28,213 nt of DNA from UBA1783 sp964449115 (GCA_964449115.1 CAYUXW010000024.1:1-28213), one strand, 5' to 3'; counted from the first letter of the stretch, positions 1 to 8,538 are shown. Notes: generated by a model from the sequence alone, not told the origin. Translations and numbers: made by a program.

Positions 1-876
1 TCTGATATGATTAGAAAAATTGATGCAGAAATTGTTGAAGTAGAAACTATTGATGGATGTCTAACCAACATTAGAGGTTTACAGGTGAACTTCGAATTAA
101 ATGGAATTAAGTCAGAAAACTACCCAGTTATTGATTTTTCTCAACCAGCAGAATCTTTTGAACTTGAAGCAGATGTCTTAAAAAATATTATTTATCAGAC
201 TTGTTTTGCGACCAGTGAAAAAGAAATCAGACCTGTTTTAACCGGTGTAAATTTTAACTGTAGTGGAAATGTTTTGACCTGTATTGCGACAGATTCTTAT
301 AGATTAGCTCAAAAGACAATTATTTTAGACAATAATCATAAATTCAATATCACTGTTCCAGCAAAAAGTCTTCAAGATGTATCAAGAATTATAAATACCG
401 ATAATGATATTACTATTTCACTGAGTGATAAAAAAGTTCTATTTATTATTAACAATATCTTAGTTCAAACAAGATTGATTGATGGTATTTATCCAGAAAC
501 AAGTAGACTGATTCCGACAGAATTTAATTATGAATTACTAGTTGATGCAAGAGATCTTTTAAATGCTTTAGATAGAGCCAGCTTTATAAAAAATGAAGGT
601 ATTTATTTAGTAAAAATGGAAATGAATGAAGAAGAAATTGTTATTACTTCAAGAAGCAGCGATGTTGTTTCGGTAGAAAGAGTAACACCAATTGAATATG
701 TTGGAAGTCCATTAAGCATTTCTTTTAAAGGAAATTATGTTTATGATGCCATCAGAGTATTAAATGCTTTCCAGGTGAAAATATCATTTAATGGAAATAT
801 GAAACCATTTATTTTAAAATCAGTTGATGATGAAAATGTGTTGCAACTAGTACTTCCTATTAAGACTTATAACTAA
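1..876 (+). CDS. dnaN: DNA polymerase III beta subunit (sliding clamp), 5'-truncated by window edge
   Basis: Sliding clamp that tethers DNA polymerase III to the template and serves as a docking ring for repair proteins. The reading frame is open from base 1, so the gene starts upstream; about 291 codons are visible against roughly 370-380 in the family, so the first ~85-90 residues are missing. The ATG at position 7 is internal. Seen: the linker-like segment 'NGIKSENYP', the 'ATDSYRLA' segment of the middle domain, and the conserved clamp C-terminus 'QLVLPIKTY'. It is followed directly by an intrinsic terminator, so it is transcribed separately from the yaaA-recF-gyrBA operon, most likely together with an upstream dnaA outside the window. 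Identification is secure from sequence and context. Confidence 0.96.
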   Translation, partial: SDMIRKIDAEIVEVETIDGCLTNIRGLQVNFELNGIKSENYPVIDFSQPAESFELEADVLKNIIYQTCFATSEKEIRPVLTGVNFNCSGNVLTCIATDSYRLAQKTIILDNNHKFNITVPAKSLQDVSRIINTDNDITISLSDKKVLFIINNILVQTRLIDGIYPETSRLIPTEFNYELLVDARDLLNALDRASFIKNEGIYLVKMEMNEEEIVITSRSSDVVSVERVTPIEYVGSPLSISFKGNYVYDAIRVLNAFQVKISFNGNMKPFILKSVDDENVLQLVLPIKTYN

Positions 877-896
877 AGACCGCAAGGTCTTTTTTT
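875..896 (+). terminator. Intrinsic terminator of dnaN
   Basis: The stem AAAGACC (875-881) pairs with GGTCTTT (886-892) around a GCAA loop and runs into a T tract. The stem begins inside the dnaN stop codon. Confidence 0.85.
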
Positions 897-988
897 ATAG
901 TTTTTTGCTTTTAAGGCAATATAAGACATTTTGAGTGGTTTTTATTATTTTTGAATAGAAACAATGATTTTATTTAAATTATTATTGT

Positions 989-1020
989 AGTGCTTTTAAA
1001 TGAGGAAAAAGCACTTTTTT
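989..1020 (+). terminator. Second terminator-like hairpin upstream of the yaaA promoter
   Basis: The 9-bp perfect stem AGTGCTTTT (989-997) / AAAAGCACT (1007-1015) has a 9-nt loop and is followed by TTTTT. It lies immediately upstream of, and spans the -35 position of, the extended -10 promoter at 1022-1030. It may be a back-up terminator insulating the recF-gyrase operon, or an operator. The rest of the 877-1065 gap shows nothing else I can support. Confidence 0.6.
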
Positions 1021-1021
1021 G

Positions 1022-1030
1022 TGGTATAAT
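1022..1030 (+). promoter_or_regulatory. Extended -10 promoter for yaaA-recF-gyrB-gyrA
   Basis: TGGTATAAT is a perfect extended -10 (TG-n-TATAAT). No recognisable TTGACA lies 16-18 bp upstream; that position is occupied by the hairpin at 989-1015. The predicted start near 1037 leaves a leader of about 30 nt before the yaaA ATG. Confidence 0.7.
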
Positions 1031-1065
1031 ATACATGTTGGTTTAAATTAATGAGGAGGCTCTAT

Positions 1066-1269
1066 ATGATTGTGAAAATTAATACTGAATATATTGAATT
1101 GCAGCAACTTTTAAAATTAACTGATTGGATTTCTTCAGGAGGAGAAGCAAAAATAGCAGTTAAGAAATTAAAAATTAAAGTTGATGGAATTGTAGAAAAT
1201 AGAAGAGGAAGAAAAATTTATCCTGGATTTATTGTTGAAATTGAAAATAAAAAATATGAGGTAAGATAA
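1066..1269 (+). CDS. yaaA: S4-domain RNA-binding protein YaaA (RlbA-like)
   Basis: Small 67-residue S4-type RNA-binding protein found between dnaN and recF in many Bacillota and associated with ribosome biogenesis. The pattern 'LQQLLKLTDWISSGGEAK' followed by 'VDGIVENRRGRKIYPG' is the S4 fold signature of this family (typically 'VNGEVETRRGRKLRPGD'). I place the start at ATG 1066, not the in-frame ATG at 1051, because GAGGAGG (1053-1059) is an ideal ribosome site 6 nt before 1066, and the 1051 codon itself overlaps that site. The stop overlaps the recF ATG by one base (TAATG), implying translational coupling. First gene of the operon running through gyrA. Confidence 0.9.
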   Translation: MIVKINTEYIELQQLLKLTDWISSGGEAKIAVKKLKIKVDGIVENRRGRKIYPGFIVEIENKKYEVR

Positions 1270-2366
1270 TGTACGTTGAAAGTATCCGAGTTAAAAATTA
1301 TAGAAATTATCACAATCAGGAAATATATTTTAAAAATGGAATGAATATTTTAATTGGTCCTAACGGAATTGGAAAGACTAATTTATTAGAAGCTCTTTAT
1401 TTATTATCAACAACCAGAAGTCATCGCAATAATGATGAAAAAGAAATTATTAAATTCAATGAAGAATTTGCAGCTGTTGAAGGTGTCGTAATTAATAAAA
1501 ATGGTAAAGATAAATTAGATGTGATTTTACATAAAAGAGGAAAATCATTATCTGTAAATAATGTACTGGTTAAGAAAAATTCAGAATTTATTGGAAAATT
1601 AAATGCTGTTTTATTTTCGCCTAATGATATGGATTTATTTGATTCATCACCTCGTGATCGAAGAAGACTAGTTGATATGGAAATGGGAAAATTATCCAGA
1701 TCATATATGCTTAATCTTTCAAATTATTTAAAGTTTTTAAAACAAAGAAATACTTATTTAAAACAACAAAAGATTGATGATGTAATGTTAGACACCTATA
1801 CTGAACTTCTTTTTAATCCACAAATTCAGATTATTAAAGAGAGAAACAGTTTTATAAATTCATTAAATGCTTATTTATCTTATTTTTATAGTGAGATAAG
1901 TGGGAGCAAAAATAAACTTCAGATGGTGTATAAATCATTTATCAGAGAAAAAAATAACGATGAATTGATGAAAGAAGAAATGAAAAAAACCTACGAAGGT
2001 TTAAAAGATAGAGATTTAGCGCTAAAACAGACTAATATTGGCATTCATAGAGAAGATTACGAATTTTATCTGAATAATATGAATGTAAGTAAATATTGTT
2101 CTCAAGGTCAAAAAAGAATGGTAATTCTGGCCTTGAAATTATCGATAGTACAAATCATTTATCAAATAAAAAGAGAATACCCAATCCTGTTATTAGATGA
2201 TGTATTCTCTGAGCTGGATAGCGAACATCGTATTTGTCTATTAAGATTGCTTCCTAATTCTGTCCAAACAATTATTACAACGACAGATTTAAGGGAAGTT
2301 AGTCTAATTAGAAGACAAGACGTTAACATAATTAGAATAGGGAAAGGAATGATTAACAATGGATAA
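1269..2366 (+). CDS. recF: DNA replication/repair protein RecF
   Basis: SMC-like ATPase that acts with RecO and RecR to load RecA at single-strand gaps. The protein has 365 residues, as expected. Seen: Walker A 'GPNGIGKT' at residues 30-37; ABC-type signature region 'CSQGQKRMVILALKLS' near residue 280; Walker B with D-loop 'LLLDDVFSELD' near 310. The central part is the usual arm of helices. The start codon overlaps the yaaA stop, and the 3' end overlaps gyrB by 8 nt (ATGGATAA), so it is likely translationally coupled on both sides. Its partner RecR is encoded at 13555 in this window. Confidence 0.97.
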   Translation: MYVESIRVKNYRNYHNQEIYFKNGMNILIGPNGIGKTNLLEALYLLSTTRSHRNNDEKEIIKFNEEFAAVEGVVINKNGKDKLDVILHKRGKSLSVNNVLVKKNSEFIGKLNAVLFSPNDMDLFDSSPRDRRRLVDMEMGKLSRSYMLNLSNYLKFLKQRNTYLKQQKIDDVMLDTYTELLFNPQIQIIKERNSFINSLNAYLSYFYSEISGSKNKLQMVYKSFIREKNNDELMKEEMKKTYEGLKDRDLALKQTNIGIHREDYEFYLNNMNVSKYCSQGQKRMVILALKLSIVQIIYQIKREYPILLLDDVFSELDSEHRICLLRLLPNSVQTIITTTDLREVSLIRRQDVNIIRIGKGMINNG

Positions 2367-4293
2367 AAATGTGACCATAGATGAATATTCATATACATCC
2401 GATGATATTCAGGTTTTAGAAGGTTTAGAAGCGATTAGAAAAAGACCTGGAATGTATATAGCGACAACTTCAGCTAGAGGATTACACCATTTAGTATGGG
2501 AAATTGTCGACAATGCCATAGATGAGGCTTTAGCTGGTTATGCCAACAAGATGATTGTCAGGCTTTTACCAGATGATGTTATAGAAGTTACTGACAACGG
2601 AAGAGGAATGCCAGTAGATATTCATGAAAAAACAAAAGTTTCAGCAGTAGAAACTATTTTTACGGTTTTACATGCTGGTGGTAAGTTTGGCGGCGGAGCA
2701 TATAAGGTATCAGGTGGATTACATGGTGTTGGTGCCTCTGTTGTCAATGCCTTAAGTCAGTGGCTGGAAGTAATAGTTAGAATTAATAAGAAGGTATATA
2801 AAATTAGATTTTCCAATGGAGGAAAAGTTGAACAACCTCTCACTCAAATAGGAGAATGTAAAGAAAACCAGCACGGAACTACAGTTAGATTCAAACCTGA
2901 TCCATTAATTTTTACTGAGTCAACAGAATATGATTATCATATAATTCATCATAGATTACAGGAACTAGCTTTTTTAAGTCCGTTTTTAAGAATTGAATTA
3001 TATGATGAAAGAAAAAAAGAAATTGAATCTGATGTTTTTGAATATGAAGGCGGTATTTCAGAATATGTTTCTTTTATTAATGAAGATAAAAAAGTTTTGT
3101 TTGAAACTCCAATTCATGTAAGCGGAGTTGAGGATGATATTTTTTGTGAAGTAGCATTGCAATACAATGAAACCTACGACTCAAATATTTATTCTTTCTG
3201 TAATAACGTTAATACTCATGAAGGAGGAACCCATGAGGAGGGATTTAGAGCATCTTTATCGAGAGTCATCAATAATTACGCTAAAAGTCAAAATCTACTT
3301 AAGAAAGACGACGAAAACCTGAAACAGGAAGATGTCACAGAAGGTATAACAGCCGTTATTTCAGTCAGGCACCCTAATCCTCAATATGAAGGTCAAACAA
3401 AAACAAAACTGGGAAATAGTGAGGTTAGAAGAATTGTATCGGGTATTTTCAGCGAACAATTTGAAAGATTTTTATACGAAAACCCTTCAGTTGCCAATGC
3501 AATTGTTGATAAAGCAATAGTTGCTTATAGAGCTAGAGCTGCAGCTGTAAAGGCAAGAGAAGTCACCAGAAGGAAGAATTCACTGGAATCAGCAAACTTG
3601 CCAGAAAAACTTACTGATTGTTCAAGCAGAGACGCTTCTTTAAACGAAATATACATCGTGGAAGGGGATTCGGCTGGTGGTTCAGCAAAACAGGGAAGAA
3701 ATCCACGTTATCAGGCAATATTACCATTGAGAGGTAAAATTTTGAATGTTCAAAAGGCCAGAGAACACCAGATTTTTGATAATAACGAGATTAAATCAAT
3801 GATTACTGCTTTTGGCTGCGGTATTGGCGATGAATTAGACCTAAGTAAACTTAGATATCATAAAATTGTAATCATGACAGATGCTGACGTTGACGGATCA
3901 CATATCAGGGTTCTTTTATTGACGTTTTTCTATAAATTCTTTAGGGAAGTAATTGAAGCAGGACATATCTACATTGCTCAGCCTCCTTTGTATCGTGTAC
4001 AAAAAGGAAATGTCAGTAAGTATGCCTACACTGAAGGACAACTGGAAAAAATCAAAAAAGAGCTTGGAGACAGAGTAAATATTCAGAGATACAAAGGTTT
4101 GGGGGAAATGGATGCCAAACAGTTGTGGGAAACGACGATGGATCCAGAAAGAAGAACGTTGCTTCAAGTAACAATTGACAGCGCTAGAGAAGCTGATAAG
4201 TATTTTGAAATGTTAATGGGTGATGAAGTAGAGCCAAGAAGAAATTACATTATGGCCAACGCCCAGTTTGTAAAGAATTTGGACATTGCATAA
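2359..4293 (+). CDS. gyrB: DNA gyrase subunit B
   Basis: ATPase subunit of DNA gyrase, which introduces negative supercoils. It has 644 residues, the short Gram-positive form. The N-terminal GHKL ATPase shows 'EIVDNAIDEA' with the presumed general base E48 and Mg-binding N52, 'VTDNGRGMP', and the ATP lid 'GGLHGVGASVVNALS'. The C-terminal TOPRIM domain shows 'IVEGDSAGGSAKQGR' and 'MTDADVDGSHI', followed by 'QRYKGLGEMDAKQLWETT'. The start at 2359 lies inside recF, 10 nt after GGAAAGGA. gyrA follows after 12 nt. Nothing looks degraded. Confidence 0.98.
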   Translation: MDKNVTIDEYSYTSDDIQVLEGLEAIRKRPGMYIATTSARGLHHLVWEIVDNAIDEALAGYANKMIVRLLPDDVIEVTDNGRGMPVDIHEKTKVSAVETIFTVLHAGGKFGGGAYKVSGGLHGVGASVVNALSQWLEVIVRINKKVYKIRFSNGGKVEQPLTQIGECKENQHGTTVRFKPDPLIFTESTEYDYHIIHHRLQELAFLSPFLRIELYDERKKEIESDVFEYEGGISEYVSFINEDKKVLFETPIHVSGVEDDIFCEVALQYNETYDSNIYSFCNNVNTHEGGTHEEGFRASLSRVINNYAKSQNLLKKDDENLKQEDVTEGITAVISVRHPNPQYEGQTKTKLGNSEVRRIVSGIFSEQFERFLYENPSVANAIVDKAIVAYRARAAAVKAREVTRRKNSLESANLPEKLTDCSSRDASLNEIYIVEGDSAGGSAKQGRNPRYQAILPLRGKILNVQKAREHQIFDNNEIKSMITAFGCGIGDELDLSKLRYHKIVIMTDADVDGSHIRVLLLTFFYKFFREVIEAGHIYIAQPPLYRVQKGNVSKYAYTEGQLEKIKKELGDRVNIQRYKGLGEMDAKQLWETTMDPERRTLLQVTIDSAREADKYFEMLMGDEVEPRRNYIMANAQFVKNLDIA

Positions 4294-4305
4294 AAGGAGA
4301 AAGTC

Positions 4306-6882
4306 ATGGAAAAAGAAAAAGAATTAGTAATTGAAAATGATGAAAACAACAATTATGACAATATAGAGTATATAAATATTTCTAGTGAAGTAAAAGGTTC
4401 GTTCTTAGATTATGCAATGAGCGTTATTGTAGCCAGAGCTTTACCTGATGCCAGAGATGGAATGAAACCAGTACAAAGAAGAATTCTATACGGGATGCAT
4501 GGTTTAGGAAACTATGCCAATGCTTCATACAAAAAGAGTGCTCGTATTGTTGGTGAAGTTATGGGTAAATATCACCCTCATGGTGATAGTTCAATATATG
4601 AAGCGATGGTTAGAATGGCTCAGCCGTTTTCATATCGCTATCCATTAGTAGATGGTCATGGTAACTTTGGTTCCATAGATGGGGACAGTGCAGCGGCACA
4701 ACGTTATACAGAAGCCAGAATGTCAAAACTATCAATGGAGATGTTAAGAGATATTCAAAAGGATACGGTAGATTTTGCTGATAACTACGATGGCGAAGAA
4801 AGAGAACCGGTTGTTTTGCCAGCTAAATTCCCTAACTTACTGGTCAACGGTACAACAGGTATTGCGGTAGGTATGGCAACAAATATGCCTCCTCATAATT
4901 TAAACGAGACAATTGAAGCTTTAGAAGCATTGATAGATAATCCAGAAATGTCAGTTATTGAGCTGATGGACAACTACCTGCCTGGTCCTGATTTTCCAAC
5001 AGGTGGAATTATTTTAGGAAGAAGCGGTATTAAAAAAGCTTATGAAACAGGCAGGGGAACTATTTATATTCGTTCCAAAGTTGATATTATTGAAATGGAA
5101 AATGGGAAACACGAAATTGTTATCACCGAGCTACCATACGGAGTTAATAAATTGAATCTTTATCGTAAAATTGTCGAATTAGCCAGAGATAAAGAAATTG
5201 AGGGAATTACTAACATGGTTGATGAATCAAACATGGACGGTATCAAGATTATTATTGAATGTAGAAAAGACATTCAGCCAGAAGTTTTGTTAAATCAATT
5301 GTATCGTAAAACCCAGCTTCAGGTGTCTTATGGTATTAATATGCTAGCTTTGGTTGACAACGCTCCTAGAGTTTTGCCAGTTAAAGAACTGTTTAGAGTA
5401 TATTTAAACCATCAGATTGATGTTATAACAAGAAAAACGATATTTGATTTAAATAAGGCATTAGACAGAGCTCATATATTGGAAGGGCTGAGAATTGCTA
5501 TTGACCATATTGATGAAATTGTTGAAATTATTAAAACAAGCGCTAACGATGATGAAGCTTTAAATAGATTGATGGAAAGATTTGGCTTATCTGAAATTCA
5601 GGGCAAATCAATTTTAGATATGCAGATGAGAAGATTGACTGGACTTCAGAGGCAAAGAATAGAAGATGAATATAACGATCTTCAGGTTCAAATAGCTGAC
5701 TTTAGAGATATTCTTGCTCGTCAGGAAAGAGTTTTGGACATCATAAAGACAGAATTAAACGAAATCAAGTCTAAATATGGAGATGAAAGAAAAACAGAAA
5801 TCAATGATTCAGAAGGAGATATCGATGATGAATCATTAATTCCAGTAGAAGAAGTGGTTATTTCTATAACTCATAACGACTACATTAAAAGAACAACTGT
5901 TGATACTTATAAAACTCAAAACAGGGGTGGAAAAGGTATCAGAGGCATGGGACTTAACAGCGATGATATTGTTGATGAAATGATCATCATGTCTACCCAT
6001 GATGATTTACTGCTGTTTACAAACTTTGGAAAGGTTTATCGTATAAAAGGTTATAATGTTCCTTCTGCAGGAAGAACAGCTAAAGGAATGCCTGTAGTCA
6101 ACCTGCTGGATTTAGATGAAAATGAAAAAGTCAGGGCGTTGGTAAGCGTCACTCCAGATAAAGAATTGGAAGATAAATATTTATGTTTTGTTACTAAAAA
6201 CGGATTGATAAAGAGAGTGGCATTGCCAGAATTTATATCAATCAGACAAACAGGAAAGATTGCCATTTCATTAAGAGAAAACGATGAGTTGTTTGGTGTT
6301 CAAATTACTTCTGGTAAAGATGAAATCATTATTGCTGGCGATAATGGTAAAGCAATAAGATTTGATGAAAATGATGTCAGACCAATGGGGAGAAATGCTT
6401 CAGGTGTCAAAGGGTTTGACACTGATGGAGGTCAGGTAGTCGGTATTGCCACCAGTGCTTCTGGAGAATATATTTTATCTATCAGCGAAAATGGATATGG
6501 TAAGAAAACATTGATAGATGAATATAGAAAAACAAACAGAGGTGGAAAAGGAGTTGCGACTCTTAACATTACAGAAAAGAATGGAAAATTAATGTGCTTG
6601 AAAGCTGTTAACGGTGATGAAGACGCACTGCTAATGAGTGATGATGGAACAATAATTAGAATTTCGTTAGATACTGTAGCAATATATGGAAGAAATACAC
6701 AGGGGGTAAAACTTATTAATGTAGATGAATCTAAACTGGCTGCTGTTACCATTGTTGAGCACGAAGAAAATGATGAGTTAGAAAACGAAGAGCCCGTAAA
6801 AGAAGCATTGGAAAAACAAACAAGCGAAACAGAGAAAGCTGAAAGCAAGCTGGAAGTAGAGAATTCAGAAGAAGATAACTAA
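4306..6882 (+). CDS. gyrA: DNA gyrase subunit A
   Basis: DNA breakage-reunion subunit of gyrase, 858 residues. The active-site tyrosine is Y134 in 'AAAQRYTEAR'. The quinolone region reads 'HPHGDSSIYEA', with S95 and E99 at the positions of E. coli S83 and D87; this is the usual Gram-positive wild-type pattern, with no classical resistance substitution. The GyrA-box 'QNRGGKG' at residues 538-544 marks it as a true gyrase (DNA wrapping), not topoisomerase IV; a related 'TNRGGKG' blade motif comes later. The last ~40 residues are a Glu/Lys-rich acidic tail. It starts after AAAGGAGAAAG. Its last codons and stop form one copy of a 27-bp direct repeat whose other copy lies 50 bp downstream. No terminator is seen right after it. 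Confidence 0.98.
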   Translation: MEKEKELVIENDENNNYDNIEYINISSEVKGSFLDYAMSVIVARALPDARDGMKPVQRRILYGMHGLGNYANASYKKSARIVGEVMGKYHPHGDSSIYEAMVRMAQPFSYRYPLVDGHGNFGSIDGDSAAAQRYTEARMSKLSMEMLRDIQKDTVDFADNYDGEEREPVVLPAKFPNLLVNGTTGIAVGMATNMPPHNLNETIEALEALIDNPEMSVIELMDNYLPGPDFPTGGIILGRSGIKKAYETGRGTIYIRSKVDIIEMENGKHEIVITELPYGVNKLNLYRKIVELARDKEIEGITNMVDESNMDGIKIIIECRKDIQPEVLLNQLYRKTQLQVSYGINMLALVDNAPRVLPVKELFRVYLNHQIDVITRKTIFDLNKALDRAHILEGLRIAIDHIDEIVEIIKTSANDDEALNRLMERFGLSEIQGKSILDMQMRRLTGLQRQRIEDEYNDLQVQIADFRDILARQERVLDIIKTELNEIKSKYGDERKTEINDSEGDIDDESLIPVEEVVISITHNDYIKRTTVDTYKTQNRGGKGIRGMGLNSDDIVDEMIIMSTHDDLLLFTNFGKVYRIKGYNVPSAGRTAKGMPVVNLLDLDENEKVRALVSVTPDKELEDKYLCFVTKNGLIKRVALPEFISIRQTGKIAISLRENDELFGVQITSGKDEIIIAGDNGKAIRFDENDVRPMGRNASGVKGFDTDGGQVVGIATSASGEYILSISENGYGKKTLIDEYRKTNRGGKGVATLNITEKNGKLMCLKAVNGDEDALLMSDDGTIIRISLDTVAIYGRNTQGVKLINVDESKLAAVTIVEHEENDELENEEPVKEALEKQTSETEKAESKLEVENSEEDN

Positions 6883-6936
6883 CAAGGACATTATCACTTA
6901 TTAATCACAAGAATTCAGAAGAAGATAACTAACAAG
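6860..6936 (+). repeat. 27-bp perfect direct repeat spanning the gyrA 3' end (copies 6860-6886 and 6910-6936)
   Basis: The two copies are identical over 27 bases and offset by exactly 50 bp. Each starts AGAATTCAGAAGAAG and ends ACTAACAAG. Copy 1 encodes the gyrA C-terminus (NSEEDN plus stop); copy 2 is non-coding and ends one base before the -35 element of the serS promoter. The intervening 23 bp and the sequence after copy 2 are unrelated to each other. Confidence 0.95.
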
Positions 6937-6965
6937 TTGAATACTGGAAGATAATAAACTATAAT
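6937..6965 (+). promoter_or_regulatory. Sigma-70/SigA-type promoter for the serS T-box transcript
   Basis: TTGAAT (6937-6942) and TATAAT (6960-6965) are separated by 17 bp, a near-consensus promoter. The predicted start near 6972 coincides with the beginning of T-box stem I. Confidence 0.8.
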
Positions 6966-6971
6966 ATTCGT

Positions 6972-7182
6972 AATAGTAATGAAGAGAACTAGTAAATGAG
7001 GTCAAGTTAAAGAGAGATGTTGGCTGGTGTAAAACATTACGTAAACTCATTGAATCTATCTTGGAACTGGAAGTAAAACTTCCCGGATAAAACCGTTATC
7101 TAATTGAGAGATCAGTTTTGTTCTGATCAAGAAGGGTGGCACCACGAGACATCGTCCCTTTGGATGATGTCTTTTATTTTTT
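6972..7182 (+). promoter_or_regulatory. T-box riboswitch, serine-specific (specifier UCU), controlling serS
   Basis: Leader that senses uncharged tRNA-Ser and prevents termination ahead of serS. Seen: the specifier-loop AGTA (6991-6994) is followed by AATGAG (6995-7000), which pairs with CTCATT (7046-7051). Directly after this stem comes GAA-TCT-A (7052-7058), so the specifier codon is UCU (Ser). The upper stem I has ATGTT/AACAT closing a loop that contains GGTG. Stem III is GATCAG (7110-7115) / CTGATC (7123-7128). The T-box core AAGGGTGGCACCACG is at 7132-7146. Its TGGC (7137-7140) pairs with an acceptor end GCCA, matching the G73 discriminator usual for tRNA-Ser. The terminator is listed separately. 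Confidence 0.95.
7147..7182 (+). terminator. Conditional terminator of the serS T-box
   Basis: AGACATCGTCC (7147-7157) pairs with GGATGATGTCT (7162-7172), with one G-T wobble and a CTTT loop, then TTTTATTTTTT. Its 5' arm overlaps the sequence needed for the alternative antiterminator with the T-box core. The serS ribosome site begins right after the T tract. Confidence 0.9.
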
Positions 7183-7198
7183 AGGAGGAGGAAAGATT

Positions 7199-8482
7199 AT
7201 GTTGGATATGAATTTTATTAGAAATAATCCTGAGTTGGTAAAAGAAAATATAAAAAGGAAGTTTCAGTATGATAAATTGCCTTTAGTTGATGAAATTATT
7301 GAATTAGATAAACAATACAGAAGCTATAAGGTGATGGATGATGAATTAAGAAGTCAAAGAAATCAATTGTCAAAGCAGATAGGTATATTGCTTGGACAGG
7401 GTAAAAAAGAAGAAGCCAAAGAAGCAAGAGAAAAAGTTTTAGAAATTGCCAGCCAATTAAATGAAAACGAACACAAAGAAGAAGCGCTTTATGAAAAAGT
7501 AAATCAAATTCAGATGATGATTCCAAACATGGTTGCTGATGATGTTCCTCTGGGAAAAAATGATGAAGAAAATGTTGAAGGAGCACGATTTGGCGAGGCA
7601 AAAGTTCCTGAATACGAAATTCCTTATCATTCAGAAATTATGGCTAGTTTTGATGGTTTAGATAAAGAAGCGGCAGGAAGAGTGTCAGGTTCTGGTTTTT
7701 ATTACTTTATGGGTGATATTGCCAGGTTGCATTCAGCTGTGTTGGCATATGCTAGAGACTTCATGATTGATAAAGGGTTTATTTATTGCATTCCTCCATT
7801 TATGATAAGAGGAAGTGCGGTAGATGGTGTAATGTCTTTTGCAGAAAAAGAAGGAATGATGTATAAGATTGAAGGAGAAGATTTATATTTAATCGGAACT
7901 TCAGAACACTCTATGATTGCAAAATTTAAGGATCAGATATTGAAAGAAGAACAATTGCCTATTACTATGACCTCTTATTCTCCTTGTTTTAGAAAGGAAG
8001 TAGGCGCTCACGGAATTGAAGAACGAGGGGTTTATCGAGTTCATCAATTTGAAAAACAAGAAATGATTGTCATCTGTAAACCTGAAGAAAGTGATATGTG
8101 GTATGAAAAAATGTGGATGTATTCTGTTGAACTTTTACAAACATTAGATATACCAGCAAGACAGCTTATCTGCTGTACAGGTGATTTAGCAGATTTAAAA
8201 TATAGAAGTTGTGATATTGAGGCATGGTCTCCAAGGCAACAAAAATTCTTTGAAGTCTGTTCTTGTTCAAATCTGACTGATGCCCAGGCTAGAAGATTGG
8301 GAATCAGAGTTCAAGGAAAAGACGACAAATACTTTGCTCACACTTTAAACAATACAGTTGTGGCTACTCCAAGAATGCTAATTGCTTTTTTAGAGAACAA
8401 CTTGAATGAAGATGGTTCTATAAATGTTCCAAAGGTCTTACAGCCTTATATGGGCGGAAAAGAGATTGTGCTTCCAAAATAA
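7199..8482 (+). CDS. serS: Seryl-tRNA synthetase
   Basis: Class II aminoacyl-tRNA synthetase charging tRNA-Ser; 427 residues, normal for the family. The start is ATG 7199, 7 nt after AGGAGGAGG (7183-7191); the longer open frame back to 7136 runs through the T-box and is not coding. The N-terminal tRNA-binding coiled-coil arm covers residues ~30-105. The catalytic core has 'GTSEHS', class II motif 2 'PCFRKEVGAHGIEERGVYR' and 'VHQFEKQEM'. Motif 3 is 'LNNTVVATPRMLIAFLEN', unlike the 'LNGSGLAVGRTLVAILEN' form of E. coli and B. subtilis. This belongs to a divergent SerRS subtype (inference from recall). Own promoter, T-box and terminator make it monocistronic. Confidence 0.97.
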   Translation: MLDMNFIRNNPELVKENIKRKFQYDKLPLVDEIIELDKQYRSYKVMDDELRSQRNQLSKQIGILLGQGKKEEAKEAREKVLEIASQLNENEHKEEALYEKVNQIQMMIPNMVADDVPLGKNDEENVEGARFGEAKVPEYEIPYHSEIMASFDGLDKEAAGRVSGSGFYYFMGDIARLHSAVLAYARDFMIDKGFIYCIPPFMIRGSAVDGVMSFAEKEGMMYKIEGEDLYLIGTSEHSMIAKFKDQILKEEQLPITMTSYSPCFRKEVGAHGIEERGVYRVHQFEKQEMIVICKPEESDMWYEKMWMYSVELLQTLDIPARQLICCTGDLADLKYRSCDIEAWSPRQQKFFEVCSCSNLTDAQARRLGIRVQGKDDKYFAHTLNNTVVATPRMLIAFLENNLNEDGSINVPKVLQPYMGGKEIVLPK

Positions 8483-8491
8483 AACTATATA

Positions 8492-8515
8492 AAAAACGAC
8501 TTAGCGGTCGTTTTT
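8492..8515 (+). terminator. Intrinsic terminator of serS
   Basis: AAAAACGAC (8492-8500) pairs with GTCGTTTTT (8507-8515) around TTAGCG. It abuts parS site 1. Confidence 0.85.
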
Positions 8516-8516
8516 A

Positions 8517-8532
8517 TGTTTCACGTGAAACA
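8517..8532. promoter_or_regulatory. parS centromere-like site 1
   Basis: TGTTTCACGTGAAACA is a perfect match to the Bacillota chromosomal parS consensus (TGTTNCACGTGAAACA) bound by ParB/Spo0J. The palindrome extends one base each side. It sits between the serS terminator and the promoter of the first VanY-like gene, where it overlaps the -35 position. Confidence 0.95.
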
Positions 8533-8538
8533 TTTTGG

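Noticed and set aside
905..919. Small hairpin TTGC...GCAA after the dnaN terminator
   Set aside because: Short, wobble-containing stem with no T-run; expected by chance in AT-rich DNA.
6432..6848. 138-codon minus-strand open frame opposite gyrA
   Set aside because: Low-complexity Ser/Phe-rich shadow of the gyrA tail with no ribosome site or domain.
7136..7198. Longer serS reading frame starting at a GTG in the T-box core
   Set aside because: The stretch is the T-box and its terminator; AGGAGGAGG sits ideally before ATG 7199 and the SerRS N-terminus begins there.
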